Origin: JBJXGF01 sp046153015
Lineage (GTDB): Bacteria > Actinomycetota > Acidimicrobiia > Acidimicrobiales > CAIXPF01
Length of the DNA: 15,543 bases
NCBI GenBank assembly: GCA_046153015.1
Contig: JBJXGF010000122.1
Span: 1 to 15,543 of the forward strand
Reading direction: 5' to 3'
In this document: one piece after another, positions 1-8,336 of the stretch
Position numbering within the stretch: position 1 is the stretch's first letter
Layout of the letters: each line of letters opens with the position of its first letter
Notes under the pieces: model-generated
Told to the model about the DNA's origin: nothing
The model's database searches: none
What the model saw: only the letters and a program-made list of their open reading frames with translations
Program-made: the position numbers and the translations under genes

Positions 1-120
1 CGCTTCGCCGCCATCCGCAGCTACATCTCCACCGCCCGCAAGCACACCCAACCCATCCACCGCCACCTCAAAGACCTGTTCACTCCCACCGGCGCATGGC
101 TACCCGGCTCCGCCACCTGA
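1..120 (+). CDS. IS66-type transposase, C-terminal fragment (partial at window edge)
   Basis: Frame 1 is open from the first base and ends at TGA 118-120, giving 39 residues that begin RFAAIRSYISTARKH and end in a LFTPTGAWLPGSAT tail. The IRSYISTARKH segment followed about 15 residues later by LFT...WLP is the usual C-terminal signature of IS66-family DDE transposases, which act in DNA cut-and-paste or copy transposition. Only the tail is visible, so it is unknown whether the gene is whole. I could not identify the terminal inverted repeat between here and the next gene. It lies in the accessory half of the window, which fits. Alternative: another protein with a similar tail. Confidence 0.6.
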   Translation, partial: RFAAIRSYISTARKHTQPIHRHLKDLFTPTGAWLPGSAT

Positions 121-230
121 CTGGTTACCCACCGGCCTTCCACTCACACAAGAAATCCTTGACAGGCTCAGCAGCGGCTGGCGTCACGACCCACGGCGCC
201 GATCCCGGCGGGTCCGACTAGGCTTCGAGC
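121..230. other. Intergenic gap between transposase end and cyclase gene
   Basis: This 110-bp gap has no coding signal. A TTGACA hexamer lies at 159-164, but no good -10 follows 16-18 bp later. The better candidate promoter element is the TAGGCT hexamer listed separately. An IS66 right terminal repeat would be expected about here, but none can be recognised without the other end. Confidence 0.4.
219..224 (+). promoter_or_regulatory. Candidate -10 hexamer TAGGCT for a leaderless cyclase transcript
   Basis: TAGGCT fits the actinobacterial TANNNT -10 pattern and sits exactly 6 nt before the GTG at 231, so transcription would start at the initiation codon. No Shine-Dalgarno sequence is visible, and the TAG in the hexamer is also the in-frame stop that fixes the earliest start. 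There is no clear -35. The same geometry occurs at ispH. Confidence 0.4.
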
Positions 231-2885
231 GTGAGCCTGACGGCCGCAACCCTGACGTTCCTGTTCACGGACATCGAGGGATCAACGCGCCGTTGGGAGG
301 CCGACGCAGATCGCATGCGCCTGGAGCTCGAGGCCCACGACGCGGTGCTGCGGGAGGTCGTCGCTGCCAATGGTGGTCACCTGTTCAAGCACACCGGTGA
401 CGGGATCTGCGCTCGGTTCTCATCGCCAGCCGAAGCCATCGCCGCGGCGGTAGCAGCCCAACGCCTTTTGCAGCTTCCCGTCCGCATGGGTCTGGCGACG
501 GGCGAAGCGATCGAACGCGACGGCGACTACTTCGGGCCGGTCCTCAACCTCACAGCCCGCGTCATGAGCGCCGGCCATGGCGGCCAGATTCTGGTTGCTG
601 GCGCCGCGCCCGCCGACCTCGACGGCGTCAGCCTCCTCGACCTCGGAGAGCGCCGCTTACGCGACCTCACGGACTTGACCAGGATCTACCAGGTGCGGGC
701 CGATGGGCTGGTGGCAGAGTTCCCGCCCTTGCGCACCGTGGATCTCTCGCCCGGCAACCTGCCCGTGCAGGTGACGTCGTTCCTGGGCCGTGACCTCGAA
801 GTGAAGTTGCTGGCAGAGCTCGTTCGAGCCAACCGGCTGCTGACACTCACCGGCCCCGGTGGTGTCGGCAAGACCCGCGTCGCGCTGCAGGTCGCTGCGG
901 AGCTCGTGACTGACTTTCCCGACGGCGTGTGGCTGGTGGAACTCGCTCCGTTGAGCAGCGGTGATGCGGTTGCCGAAGCTGTGGCCACGGTGCTCAAGGT
1001 TACGACAGAGCCCCAGGTTCGGCTCGAACAGGCGATCGGCAAAGCGATCGGTGACCGTCGCCTCCTATTGGTCCTCGACAACGCCGAGCACCTGCTTGAC
1101 GCCACGGCCGAACTCGTACGGCACGTGCTGGCCAGCACCACCAAAGCGTCAGTGCTCCTCACGTCAAGGGAGGGGCTGCGCCTCAGCGGCGAGCACCTCT
1201 GGCCGGTACCGCCGCTCGACATATCCGAAGGTATCCACTCCACCGCTACGGAGCTGCTCATCGAGCGGGCCCGCGAAGTTGACCCGTCTTTCACGCTCGC
1301 CCATCACAACGATATCGAAGCCGCCGTCGAAATATGCCGTCGACTCGATGGTCTCCCATTGGCCATCGAGCTTGCGGCCGCCCGACTTCTCTCCATGAAC
1401 GTGCGCGAAGTTAGAGATCGCCTCAACCGCCGCTTCCGCCTGCTCACCAGCACACAACACGGGCAAGGCCACCACCAGACGCTGCACCAAACGCTCCAAT
1501 GGTCCTACGACTTGCTCCAAACCGACGAGCGAGCGCTGCTGGACGCCTGCGCCGTGTTCGCCGGCGGCTTCGACCTCGAGGCAGCATCCCTGATCTGCAC
1601 GACCAGCGGGACTGACGAGCTTGACACGCTCGACACACTCGATTCCCTCGTGCGAAAGTCGCTGCTCACCGTCGAACGGGTCGGCGACAGGACCCGGTTC
1701 GGGATGCTCGAGAGCGTCCGCCAGTTCGCTCTCGACCGGCTCACATCCGCTGCGCTCACGTCCCTACGAGACAGCCATGCCGACTACTTCGGAGGGCAAT
1801 CCCGCCAGCTGTGGGAAAGCATGTGGAACGGACCGGGCTACCGGCAAGGCGTGAACTGGGTCGACACCGAGTTCGACAACCTTCGCGCCGGGTTCCGCTG
1901 GAGCACCGAACAGGGCCGCATCGAATCCGCCAGCCGCATCGCGTCGCACACCGCGATGCTCGCCTTCGCCCTGCAACGCTACGAGCCCATTGGCTGGGCC
2001 GAAGAGGTTCTCGCCGCCGCCACCACCCAGGACATCGCCGAACTCCCACGGCTTTACAGCGCAGCCGGTCTCTGCACCTACGTCGGGCGCCCCAACGACG
2101 CTGTTGGGTACGCAAACCACAGCCTCACCCTGGAAGCAGACCCGCGCTACGACCCGTTCGAGGCCGGCTGGACCGCCTTCTTCGAAGCAATCGGCCACCG
2201 CTTCGCTGGCCGCGTTGACCAATACGTCGCCATCGCCGCCGACATGGCTGCGCAGACTGGTCTCGTACAACTAGTCGGACGCTGCGCCCTCATCTTCGCG
2301 CTACCGCTCATCGGCCGATCCGAAGAAGCAATGCAACTCGCCGAACCCACCCTCACCGACGCCCGCGAGCGCGGCAATCCGTTCATCATCTCCTGGGCGC
2401 TCAACGCCTACGGCCGTGCCTTCACCGAACAACAGCCGCAGAAAGCGCTCGAGGCCTTCCGCGAGGGGCTCGACTACACCCGTGAGTTTCGCGTCCCATT
2501 CTGGGAAACGAACATCGCCCGTGACGCCGCCGCGCTCGAAGCCGCCCACGGCGAACGGACCGAAGCACTCGAGATGTTCGAAAGCACCATCAACTCCTTT
2601 CACCGCACCGGCAACACCGGCCACGCCGCAGCCAGTGTCGCCAACCTCGCCATCTTTTTCGCTCGCATCGATAAGCCCGCCATCGCCGCCACCCTCTACG
2701 GCGCGTGCCAGCAGCAACCCAGCATCAACATGGTCATTGGTCTGCAGGCTGCAATCGAACAGGTGGCAACAAGGCTAGGTCCGAGCGAGTTTCACGCCAG
2801 AATCGAAGAAGGTCAAGCTCTCATCTGGTCCGACACCGTCACCTACGCCTTGCGCCAGATCTACCTCGCACGAGCGGAAACCTGA
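231..2885 (+). CDS. Class III nucleotidyl cyclase / NB-ARC ATPase / TPR fusion protein
   Basis: An 884-residue putative signalling protein. Residues 8-155 are a class III adenylate/guanylate cyclase domain with all expected active-site residues visible: metal-binding D14 (FTDIEGST) and D57 (HTGDG), substrate Lys K53, and N106/R110 (NLTAR). Residues about 180-450 are a STAND/NB-ARC-type ATPase with Walker A GPGGVGKT (208-215), Walker B LLLVLDN (278-284) and the GLPLAIELAAARL motif (374-386). The remainder is alpha-helical, Ala/Glu-rich and TPR-like. The order resembles the large cyclase-ATPase regulators common in actinomycetes, but no C-terminal LuxR or N-terminal SARP DNA-binding domain is present, so output is more likely cNMP or protein contacts than direct transcription control. 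The GTG start is the first possible after TAG 219-221. It converges on the relaxase gene and sits in the mobile half, so it is probably cargo. Ligand and actual nucleotide specificity are unknown. Confidence 0.9.
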   Translation: MSLTAATLTFLFTDIEGSTRRWEADADRMRLELEAHDAVLREVVAANGGHLFKHTGDGICARFSSPAEAIAAAVAAQRLLQLPVRMGLATGEAIERDGDYFGPVLNLTARVMSAGHGGQILVAGAAPADLDGVSLLDLGERRLRDLTDLTRIYQVRADGLVAEFPPLRTVDLSPGNLPVQVTSFLGRDLEVKLLAELVRANRLLTLTGPGGVGKTRVALQVAAELVTDFPDGVWLVELAPLSSGDAVAEAVATVLKVTTEPQVRLEQAIGKAIGDRRLLLVLDNAEHLLDATAELVRHVLASTTKASVLLTSREGLRLSGEHLWPVPPLDISEGIHSTATELLIERAREVDPSFTLAHHNDIEAAVEICRRLDGLPLAIELAAARLLSMNVREVRDRLNRRFRLLTSTQHGQGHHQTLHQTLQWSYDLLQTDERALLDACAVFAGGFDLEAASLICTTSGTDELDTLDTLDSLVRKSLLTVERVGDRTRFGMLESVRQFALDRLTSAALTSLRDSHADYFGGQSRQLWESMWNGPGYRQGVNWVDTEFDNLRAGFRWSTEQGRIESASRIASHTAMLAFALQRYEPIGWAEEVLAAATTQDIAELPRLYSAAGLCTYVGRPNDAVGYANHSLTLEADPRYDPFEAGWTAFFEAIGHRFAGRVDQYVAIAADMAAQTGLVQLVGRCALIFALPLIGRSEEAMQLAEPTLTDARERGNPFIISWALNAYGRAFTEQQPQKALEAFREGLDYTREFRVPFWETNIARDAAALEAAHGERTEALEMFESTINSFHRTGNTGHAAASVANLAIFFARIDKPAIAATLYGACQQQPSINMVIGLQAAIEQVATRLGPSEFHARIEEGQALIWSDTVTYALRQIYLARAET

Positions 2886-3135
2886 AACGCACGTCAACCG
2901 CGACACGAGGTCCTCGCTTATCGCAGCGCTTGGCGACGTTGATCACCCTCGCGCCCTGCCACGTCACCATGGAGTGCCCTCCGTCGCGGTTGTTGCGGTC
3001 GTGTCGGCAGGTGCGAACGTGCGGCGAGGGCTGACGCGATGGTGAACGTTGGTGAACAACGGTCGGTGGCCCGAGGCGTTGCGAACCTCGCCCACCCTCG
3101 TCTGAGGCGGGGAGCTGGGCGAACGGCACGGACGG
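2886..3135. other. Gap between convergent cyclase and relaxase genes
   Basis: These 250 bp separate two gene 3' ends. Short ORFs exist on both strands but have low-complexity Arg-rich translations and no recognisable domain. A perfect 11-bp palindrome CGAGGTCCTCG lies at 2906-2916, and GGTGAAC occurs twice in tandem at a 10-bp period (3041-3047 and 3051-3057), with a related GGTGCGAAC near 3010. No T-tract hairpin terminator was seen. Confidence 0.4.
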
Positions 3136-6100
3136 TTACAGGCTGATGCCGCGTCCAAGGGCCCGGTCGTGGTCGAGTCCCAGGTGATGTCGGACGTGCG
3201 GGTCGAGGCCGTGTTCGCAGCCGAGTTCACGGGCGGTGTCGCCCAGCTCGGCGGTGACCGACGCCCAGTGCGGGTAGTCGGGGTGGCTGCGCTGGGGTCG
3301 GGCGCCGATCGCCTCGTGGTCACTGGTGACGTTGTGGATGGTTCGGTACTGCTCGACGCGGCCGACGGTGCGGTCCCACACGCCGGCGAGCTCGACATGG
3401 TGGGGCCGGGCTCCAAGGATGTCGATCGCCCAGCTCGGCGCCGGCTGCTCGCGGGCGAGGTTGATGCGAGCGGTGAGGTCGCGATCGAGCTCGGCAGCGA
3501 GGGCGGGCAGGCGGTCGTGGTCGGGTTGGTGGCGCTCGACCCAGGCCTGCCCTTCTGCGACTCGTGCGGCGGCGGCGACGACCCGGCCGCCGATCTCGTC
3601 GACGGTGCGACGCTGGAGGGCGACCGCCCCGTTGGCGACCCGGTTGTCCACTTCGAGCTGGCGTCGCTCGCGCCTGTGGAACGGGTTCCATGGGGAGAGT
3701 TCGCCCAACCGTTCACCGATGCCGTCCCGCCGTGCCTTCGCCTCGACCAGCGCCGCGATAGCTTGCTGGTGGTGGGCTCGCTGAGTGGCGGCGTAGGCGA
3801 GGTCGCGTTGCAGCTCGCCCCGCCCAAACGGCACCGCCAACGCTTCGATCCGGGCGATCTCCCCGGCGAGGAAGCGAAGCTCGGCGGGCTCCAGCGGCTG
3901 CAGAGCAACGGCCGATGGGTCCCAGCCCGTCGACGGCGTGGCTTCAAGCCGCTCGCGGTAGACGGTGGCGGGGATGTCGGCCCAGTCCCGGTTGATCGCC
4001 TCGGCCAGCACGTCTCGAGCGCTGCGCTGGTCGTCGGGCTCGAGGGCGACATAGGCATGGTTGGAGAGCCGGCCTCGGGTGAGCGGCACATACACGCCGC
4101 GGTTGTCGATGGCGCCGTCGACGACGAGTAGGGCGTGATCGACGGTGCGGCCTTGGGCGGCGTGGCCGGTCTGGGCGTAGGCCAACTCGACATGGGTGGC
4201 TGCGTAGTCGGCGGGGAGGTGCACCGTGCCGGAGCGGCCGGAGGCAACGAGCCCACCATCGGGGTCGATGGTGTTGATCCTCCAGTGGTCGCGGTTGCGG
4301 ACCATCTCCCCCGTGTCGGTGCGCAACTGGCGGTCGTTCTGCCGGGTGGCGATCTCGTCACCGACCAGCAGCCGATACCCGCCCGCCGTGCGAGTGTTGG
4401 GGCCATGGGGGTCGAGCTCGCCGGTCTCGATGCGGTGGTGTTGGGCGAGCTGGTTGAGGCGGTGGACGGTGTCGTTGTTGGCGGCCAGGACGGCCACGCT
4501 CTGCTCGTGCTGGCGGAGCTGGGCCCAGTGGTCGATCACGTCGAAGTCGACCTCGCCCGGCTCACCCTGATGGAGCCGGCCGTGCCGCTCGTAGTGGGCG
4601 AGCGCGTCGGGGTCGCCGGCGCGTAGGGCGAGGGAGGCGTCTCGTTCCCACGGTTCGCTGAAGCGATGGATGCGGTCGAACTCGATGGTGGGGCCGTGCT
4701 CGACGAGCCAGTCGAACATCCCCGCCCGGCCGACCGGCAGGTACTGCAGCGGGTCACCGACCAGCACCATTCGCCACTGCTCGCGATCAGCGAGCCGGGC
4801 CAGGTCGGCCAAGGTCGGGGTGGCGACCATCGCCGCCTCGTCCACCAGCAACGTGCCACCCGCGGGGAGCGCGTAGGCGGCGTTGGGGCCGGCGGGTCGG
4901 CGGTGCTCGACCAGCAGCTTATCGATCGTGTCCGCCGATGCGCCTGTCTCTGCAGCGAGCACCGCTGCTGCGGTCGGGGTGGGAGCAACGGCGAACACGG
5001 GGCGGTCCTGCCGGGCGAGGCTGTCGATCCCGGGTCGCAGAGCGGTGGTCTTGCCCGCCCCGGCCGGACCGACAACCACCACGAGGCTCGCGTCACCCGC
5101 CAGCGCCCGAGCCGCCGCCACCTGCGCCAAGTCCAACCCGGGCGCCTCAACGAGCCCGGCGCGTCCGGCCTGATCCCAGCGTCGGCGGGCCCAATCAGCC
5201 AGGTTCGCCTCCTCCTCAAGGATGTACGCCGTGCTGTAGCGACGCTCCAAGGGCGACTCCCACGCCGGGCGACCATCGCTCGACCGCACCGCCACGCCGT
5301 CGGGCAGCGGCCGGGCGAGTTCCACGAGCCACTCCTCCTCGAACGGGTCGACCGCCGCCTCCAACCCAGCGATCAGCTCGCCAGCGGCCATCGCCGTATC
5401 GGTCGGGGTCGCCCGGGCCAACTCACGCACCACCTCCGGGCGCCGCCACTGCGAGCGGGACTCGGTCAACACCGTGAGTGCCTGCTCCGCCGGCCCGCCC
5501 CACGGGTCCGCATCCAAGGACATCGCCGGTTCCACCACACGAGCCAGCGTTGCGCCGACCAGGTCTCGGGGTTCGAGGCCGAGCTCGGCGAGCTGGTCGA
5601 CCCAGCGCCGTTGCAGCGCGGCCGCGTCGAGCACGGCGGGCTTTGAACGGCGCGAATCGACCGCGGCTTCGCGTTCGAGCCGCCACCGCTCCCGAGCCGT
5701 CGGCTCGCGACCCAACGTGCCGCGGAACCGATCCAGCTTCACCGCCAGGCGGGCCTCGACCTGACCAGCTCGCCGGGAGAACGCGTCGAGCACCTCCCGG
5801 TCGATGCCGACCACTTCGGCGATGCCGTTGTCCACCTCCCGCCACCCCACCCCCAATCGACCGGTCAACTCAGCGCGCAGACCCGCATGGTAGAGGGCGC
5901 ACAGGACGGTCTGGTCCTTCAGCAACGAGCGAGCGTCCAACGCCAACCACCTCCCGTCCGGCGAGAGCACCCGGTTGGCGATCACCGCATGGGTGTGCAG
6001 CTGCGGGTCCAACTCCCGCGACACATGCTGCCTGAACACACCGACTGCGATCCCCTCCGCGTCAACCGACATCACCTCACCATCGACCCGGAACCGGGTG

Positions 6101-6477
6101 AGCGCATGGCGCTGCACGTACCCGAGCACCGCGTCCACCGCCGCGTCGTGGGCGGCATGGACCTCGGCCCGCACGATTGTGTCGCTTAGGGCGGCGAGTA
6201 GTGAGACGCTCTTCGGGGCCGAGAACGTCACGTCATAACCCCGCACCGACCGCTCACCGAACGCCGGGCCCAACTCGACGCCGGTGGACGGGTCGATACC
6301 GGCCAGTACGGCAACGAACTCGGCGTCATCAAACGACACCGCAAGACCGAGACGGCCGGCGGCGTCGCCGAACCAGCGGCCCGGCGGCTCACCTGCGGCG
6401 AGGTAGTAGCCGCCCGGCTCAGCCACGTAGTACTCCCCCGCCCCCGGACCCTTCAACGATGTCACCCGCACCGTCAC
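3136..6477 (-). CDS. MobF-family conjugative relaxase-helicase (TrwC/TraA type)
   Basis: A 1113-residue protein expected to nick the element's oriT, stay covalently bound to the 5' end and unwind the transferred strand. The N-terminal relaxase domain (about 1-300) has candidate catalytic tyrosines at 16/17 and 24/25, the GYDVTFSAPKSVS motif (80-92) and the three-histidine metal site H151, H161, H163 (HVSRELDPQLHTH). The helicase half (about 445-815) has Walker A GPAGAGKT (470-477), Walker B LLVDEAAM (543-550), GDPLQ (574-578), AYAQTGHAAQGRT (766-778) and YVPLTRGR (796-803). The last 250 residues are Arg/Ala/Glu-rich and helical. The GTG at 6477 is preceded by an AGGTGTGAG purine-rich stretch. 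GTG 6471 is an equally plausible start. The ORF stays open upstream to 7068, but that extension is Arg/Cys-rich and runs through the xis gene. All key motifs are intact, unlike its damaged int neighbour. Confidence 0.92.
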   Translation of the reverse strand: MTVRVTSLKGPGAGEYYVAEPGGYYLAAGEPPGRWFGDAAGRLGLAVSFDDAEFVAVLAGIDPSTGVELGPAFGERSVRGYDVTFSAPKSVSLLAALSDTIVRAEVHAAHDAAVDAVLGYVQRHALTRFRVDGEVMSVDAEGIAVGVFRQHVSRELDPQLHTHAVIANRVLSPDGRWLALDARSLLKDQTVLCALYHAGLRAELTGRLGVGWREVDNGIAEVVGIDREVLDAFSRRAGQVEARLAVKLDRFRGTLGREPTARERWRLEREAAVDSRRSKPAVLDAAALQRRWVDQLAELGLEPRDLVGATLARVVEPAMSLDADPWGGPAEQALTVLTESRSQWRRPEVVRELARATPTDTAMAAGELIAGLEAAVDPFEEEWLVELARPLPDGVAVRSSDGRPAWESPLERRYSTAYILEEEANLADWARRRWDQAGRAGLVEAPGLDLAQVAAARALAGDASLVVVVGPAGAGKTTALRPGIDSLARQDRPVFAVAPTPTAAAVLAAETGASADTIDKLLVEHRRPAGPNAAYALPAGGTLLVDEAAMVATPTLADLARLADREQWRMVLVGDPLQYLPVGRAGMFDWLVEHGPTIEFDRIHRFSEPWERDASLALRAGDPDALAHYERHGRLHQGEPGEVDFDVIDHWAQLRQHEQSVAVLAANNDTVHRLNQLAQHHRIETGELDPHGPNTRTAGGYRLLVGDEIATRQNDRQLRTDTGEMVRNRDHWRINTIDPDGGLVASGRSGTVHLPADYAATHVELAYAQTGHAAQGRTVDHALLVVDGAIDNRGVYVPLTRGRLSNHAYVALEPDDQRSARDVLAEAINRDWADIPATVYRERLEATPSTGWDPSAVALQPLEPAELRFLAGEIARIEALAVPFGRGELQRDLAYAATQRAHHQQAIAALVEAKARRDGIGERLGELSPWNPFHRRERRQLEVDNRVANGAVALQRRTVDEIGGRVVAAAARVAEGQAWVERHQPDHDRLPALAAELDRDLTARINLAREQPAPSWAIDILGARPHHVELAGVWDRTVGRVEQYRTIHNVTSDHEAIGARPQRSHPDYPHWASVTAELGDTARELGCEHGLDPHVRHHLGLDHDRALGRGISL

Positions 6478-6513
6478 CTCACACCTACCGGACGGTATGG
6501 CGCCAGCACACCC

Positions 6514-6526
6514 GCACGGGCCGTGC
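6514..6526. repeat. Short palindrome upstream of relaxase
   Basis: GCACGG-G-CCGTGC is a perfect 6-bp inverted repeat around one base, in the 103-bp gap between the excisionase-like gene and the relaxase. A second, looser pair, CCCTGAG (6546-6552) and CTCAGGG (6587-6593), overlaps the end of the excisionase-like gene. MobF oriT sites and relaxosome-protein operators often sit next to the relaxase gene, so this is a candidate, but no nic consensus was recognised. Confidence 0.35.
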
Positions 6527-6580
6527 AAACGTCTGTCCCTGAACGCCCTGAGCCCGCGCACCGGATCGACGAGCGCATGA

Positions 6581-6862
6581 TCAGGCCTCAGGGAGGCCGT
6601 CGAGCAGGCGCAGCTGCACGCTCGACGGCCGGTTCGCGCGACGTGAGCGCGTGGGCGTCGTCGCGGTCGTCGGCGCCGGCGTGGCGGAGCGGGCGGTGAG
6701 CTCGCCGGCGAGGAGGCGGTCGAGCTGGTGCCGGGGAACGCGCAGCAGGCGACCGACACGCACGACGGGTAGGCCTTCCGCGCCGCCGGTCGCTTCCCAG
6801 CGGCGGGCCAACGCATAGGCAAGCGTCCGCCCGATCCGCAGCCGCCGGGCCGCCTCCGGCAC
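6581..6862 (-). CDS. Excisionase-like helix-turn-helix protein, start region disrupted
   Basis: A 93-residue protein whose first part, VPEAARRLRIGRTLAYALARR followed by LPVVRVGRLLRVPRHQLDRLL, matches the winged helix-turn-helix of the MerR/excisionase (Xis) DNA-binding family that directs integrase toward excision and often controls its own operon. The C-terminal 40 residues are Thr/Arg/Ala-rich and disordered-looking. It lies between int and the relaxase, the normal place for xis. The call starts at GTG 6862, which has GGAG about 9 nt upstream. In the same frame an earlier GTG at 6892 opens a typical leader (VLADRVEL) that is cut by TAG at 6866-6868, just before the domain. Either the gene was truncated by an amber mutation or the internal GTG is the real start. 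Confidence 0.65.
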   Translation of the reverse strand: MPEAARRLRIGRTLAYALARRWEATGGAEGLPVVRVGRLLRVPRHQLDRLLAGELTARSATPAPTTATTPTRSRRANRPSSVQLRLLDGLPEA

Positions 6863-6965
6863 CGTCTACAACTCCACCCGATCCGCCAACACGCACCCTC
6901 CCCGGCTCCGCCCCACCGCGATCGCGACAGCGCCGATACGCGCGCCCGCGCCGCGGGAACCCGGG

Positions 6966-6994
6966 AAATTACGCAGACGTCATTCCATCGACAA
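6966..6994 (-). promoter_or_regulatory. Candidate promoter for the xis-relaxase genes
   Basis: On the minus strand TTGTCG (6989-6994) and TAATTT (6966-6971) are separated by exactly 17 bp, in a locally AT-richer patch of an otherwise GC-rich gap. The start would lie near 6959, leaving a leader of about 65 nt before GTG 6892 or about 97 nt before GTG 6862. Four of six -35 bases match consensus, and the -10 fits only TANNNT. Confidence 0.45.
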
Positions 6995-7115
6995 CAGGCC
7001 CGAAACCGGCTCGGCGTACACGAGCGGACGCAGCCGACTCGAGCACACGGCCCGACACGAAACGACACCAGACGAACGAGTTACAAGCCCATGACAATCA
7101 CAGCCGGCCGCGGGG

Positions 7116-8242
7116 TCAGCTGCGGGGTGCGGTGATGAGCCCGCGCATCGCGTCAGCGGCGCGGTCCTGCATGTGGTCCAACACGTGCTGGTAGGTGTCC
7201 GCGGTGATCGTGATCGAGGAGTGCCCCAGGCGTTCCGACACGACCTTCAGCGGCACACCGGAGTCCAGCAGCATCGTCGCGTGGGTGTGCCGCAACCCGT
7301 GCAGCCCAATGTCGACCGCGCCCACCGCCGCCACCGCCCGCTTGAACTGCACCGCCAACGACTGGGGGTGGATCATCGACCCGTCCGCCAGTGTGAACAC
7401 CAGCCCCCGCTCGGCGCCCACGAAGTCCAATTCGGTGCCCTGCCGTTCCCGCCACGCCCCCAGGACGGCGATCGTGTCGGCGTCGAGGCCGATCGTGCGG
7501 ATCGACGCCCTGCTCTTCGGCCGCCCGATCGACGCCTCATAGCCATCCAGCGTCACCGCCTGGCGCACGAACAACCGGCCCGCCTCGAGGTCGACGTCGA
7601 CCCAGCGCAGCGCGCACAGCTCGCCACGACGCAGCCCCGTCGCCAACGCCACCGCCCACACCGCGAACAACCGGTCCCCACCGACCGCCGCGAGGAACGC
7701 CGAAGCCTCGGCGCGGGACCACACCCGGATCTCCTTCTGACGCCGACCACTCGGCAGGCGCACGTGCTCGGCCACGCTCCGCGCGATATAGCCGCGCTTC
7801 ACCGCGTCCGCCAACGCCATCCGCAACACCTTGCCGATCGCCTGGCGCGACCTCCCCGACAGGCCCTCCTCCCGCAACCGGTCATGGAACGCCTGCACCT
7901 GCCGCGCCGTCAACGCCGACACCGCGCCTGACCCAACCCCGCCGTGATCCGCCCGGCCGCCCACCCATACTGCTGACGCGTCTGCGCCGACAACTCCGCC
8001 TTCGACGCCAACCACTCCCCCGACAGGTACGCGCCCAGCGTCAACGCCGACGGAGCCGAGAACCCACTCGACACCACCTCCGCCACACGCTGCTCCGCCT
8101 CCCGCTTCGTCCGGTACGTGCCCGCCGAGACCTGCTTGCGCCGACCCGTCGCCGGGTCCGGCGCGGTCTCCACCGTCACCATGTACCGAGGACGACCCTC
8201 CCCGTCCCGCCGCACCCTGATATGCGCACCCGGCCCCCGCAT
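7116..8242 (-). pseudogene. Tyrosine recombinase integrase, split by a frameshift
   Basis: Two overlapping frames together encode one phage/ICE-type integrase of about 375 residues that would recombine the element's att site with the chromosome. The first frame (ATG 8242 to stop 7910) carries the arm-type DNA-binding domain (HIRVRRDGEGRPRY..., KREAEQ) and the start of the core-binding domain up to ITAGLG. The second frame resumes at VSALTARQVQAF and contains the full catalytic domain: Arg in GLRRGELCALRW, Lys in GRPKSR, HGLRHTHA, LGHSS and nucleophile Tyr in TADTYQHV, ending at 7116. One base appears to be missing between about 7915 and 7935, in a G-rich stretch. A start upstream at 8329 would lie inside the terminator hairpin and is rejected. 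The catalytic residues are preserved, so a recent mutation, a sequencing error or recoding are all possible. Confidence 0.85.
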
Positions 8243-8249
8243 CCCCCTA

Positions 8250-8255
8250 ACGGTA
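8250..8255 (-). promoter_or_regulatory. Candidate -10 hexamer for integrase
   Basis: TACCGT on the minus strand lies 7 nt before ATG 8242. The intervening TAGGGGG is too close to the start codon to act as a good Shine-Dalgarno site, so a leaderless or nearly leaderless transcript is possible. No matching -35 was seen. Confidence 0.3.
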
Positions 8256-8310
8256 GGCAACCACCGCGATCCGATGAGGACAGAAAGAGGACACGACCCC
8301 GGAAAGCAGA

Positions 8311-8336
8311 AGGGCCGGTGCTCTCGCACCGGCCCT
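8311..8336 (-). terminator. Intrinsic terminator downstream of tRNA-Pro
   Basis: A perfect 11-bp inverted repeat (AGGGCCGGTGC at 8311-8321, loop of 4 nt, complement at 8326-8336) forms a very GC-rich hairpin. On the minus strand it is followed by TCTGCTTTCC, a weak T-rich tail. It begins 18 nt past the tRNA 3' end and would end the tRNA transcript before the integrase. Confidence 0.75.

Noticed and set aside
2839..3129. 96-residue minus-strand ORF in the cyclase-relaxase gap
   Set aside because: Arg-rich translation, partly antisense to the cyclase 3' end, no ribosome site or domain.
2964..4406. 480-residue minus-strand ORF within the relaxase
   Set aside because: It is an alternate frame of the relaxase, Ser/Pro/Thr-rich, and contains none of its motifs.
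6478..7068. N-terminal extension of the relaxase to 7068
   Set aside because: The extension is Arg/Cys/Pro-rich, overlaps the xis-like gene and precedes the true N-terminal tyrosine region.
1..7100. Second copy of the tRNA-Pro 3' end (attR)
   Set aside because: Searched by eye for GGATTTGAAC and flanks on both strands and found none, so the left att site cannot be placed.
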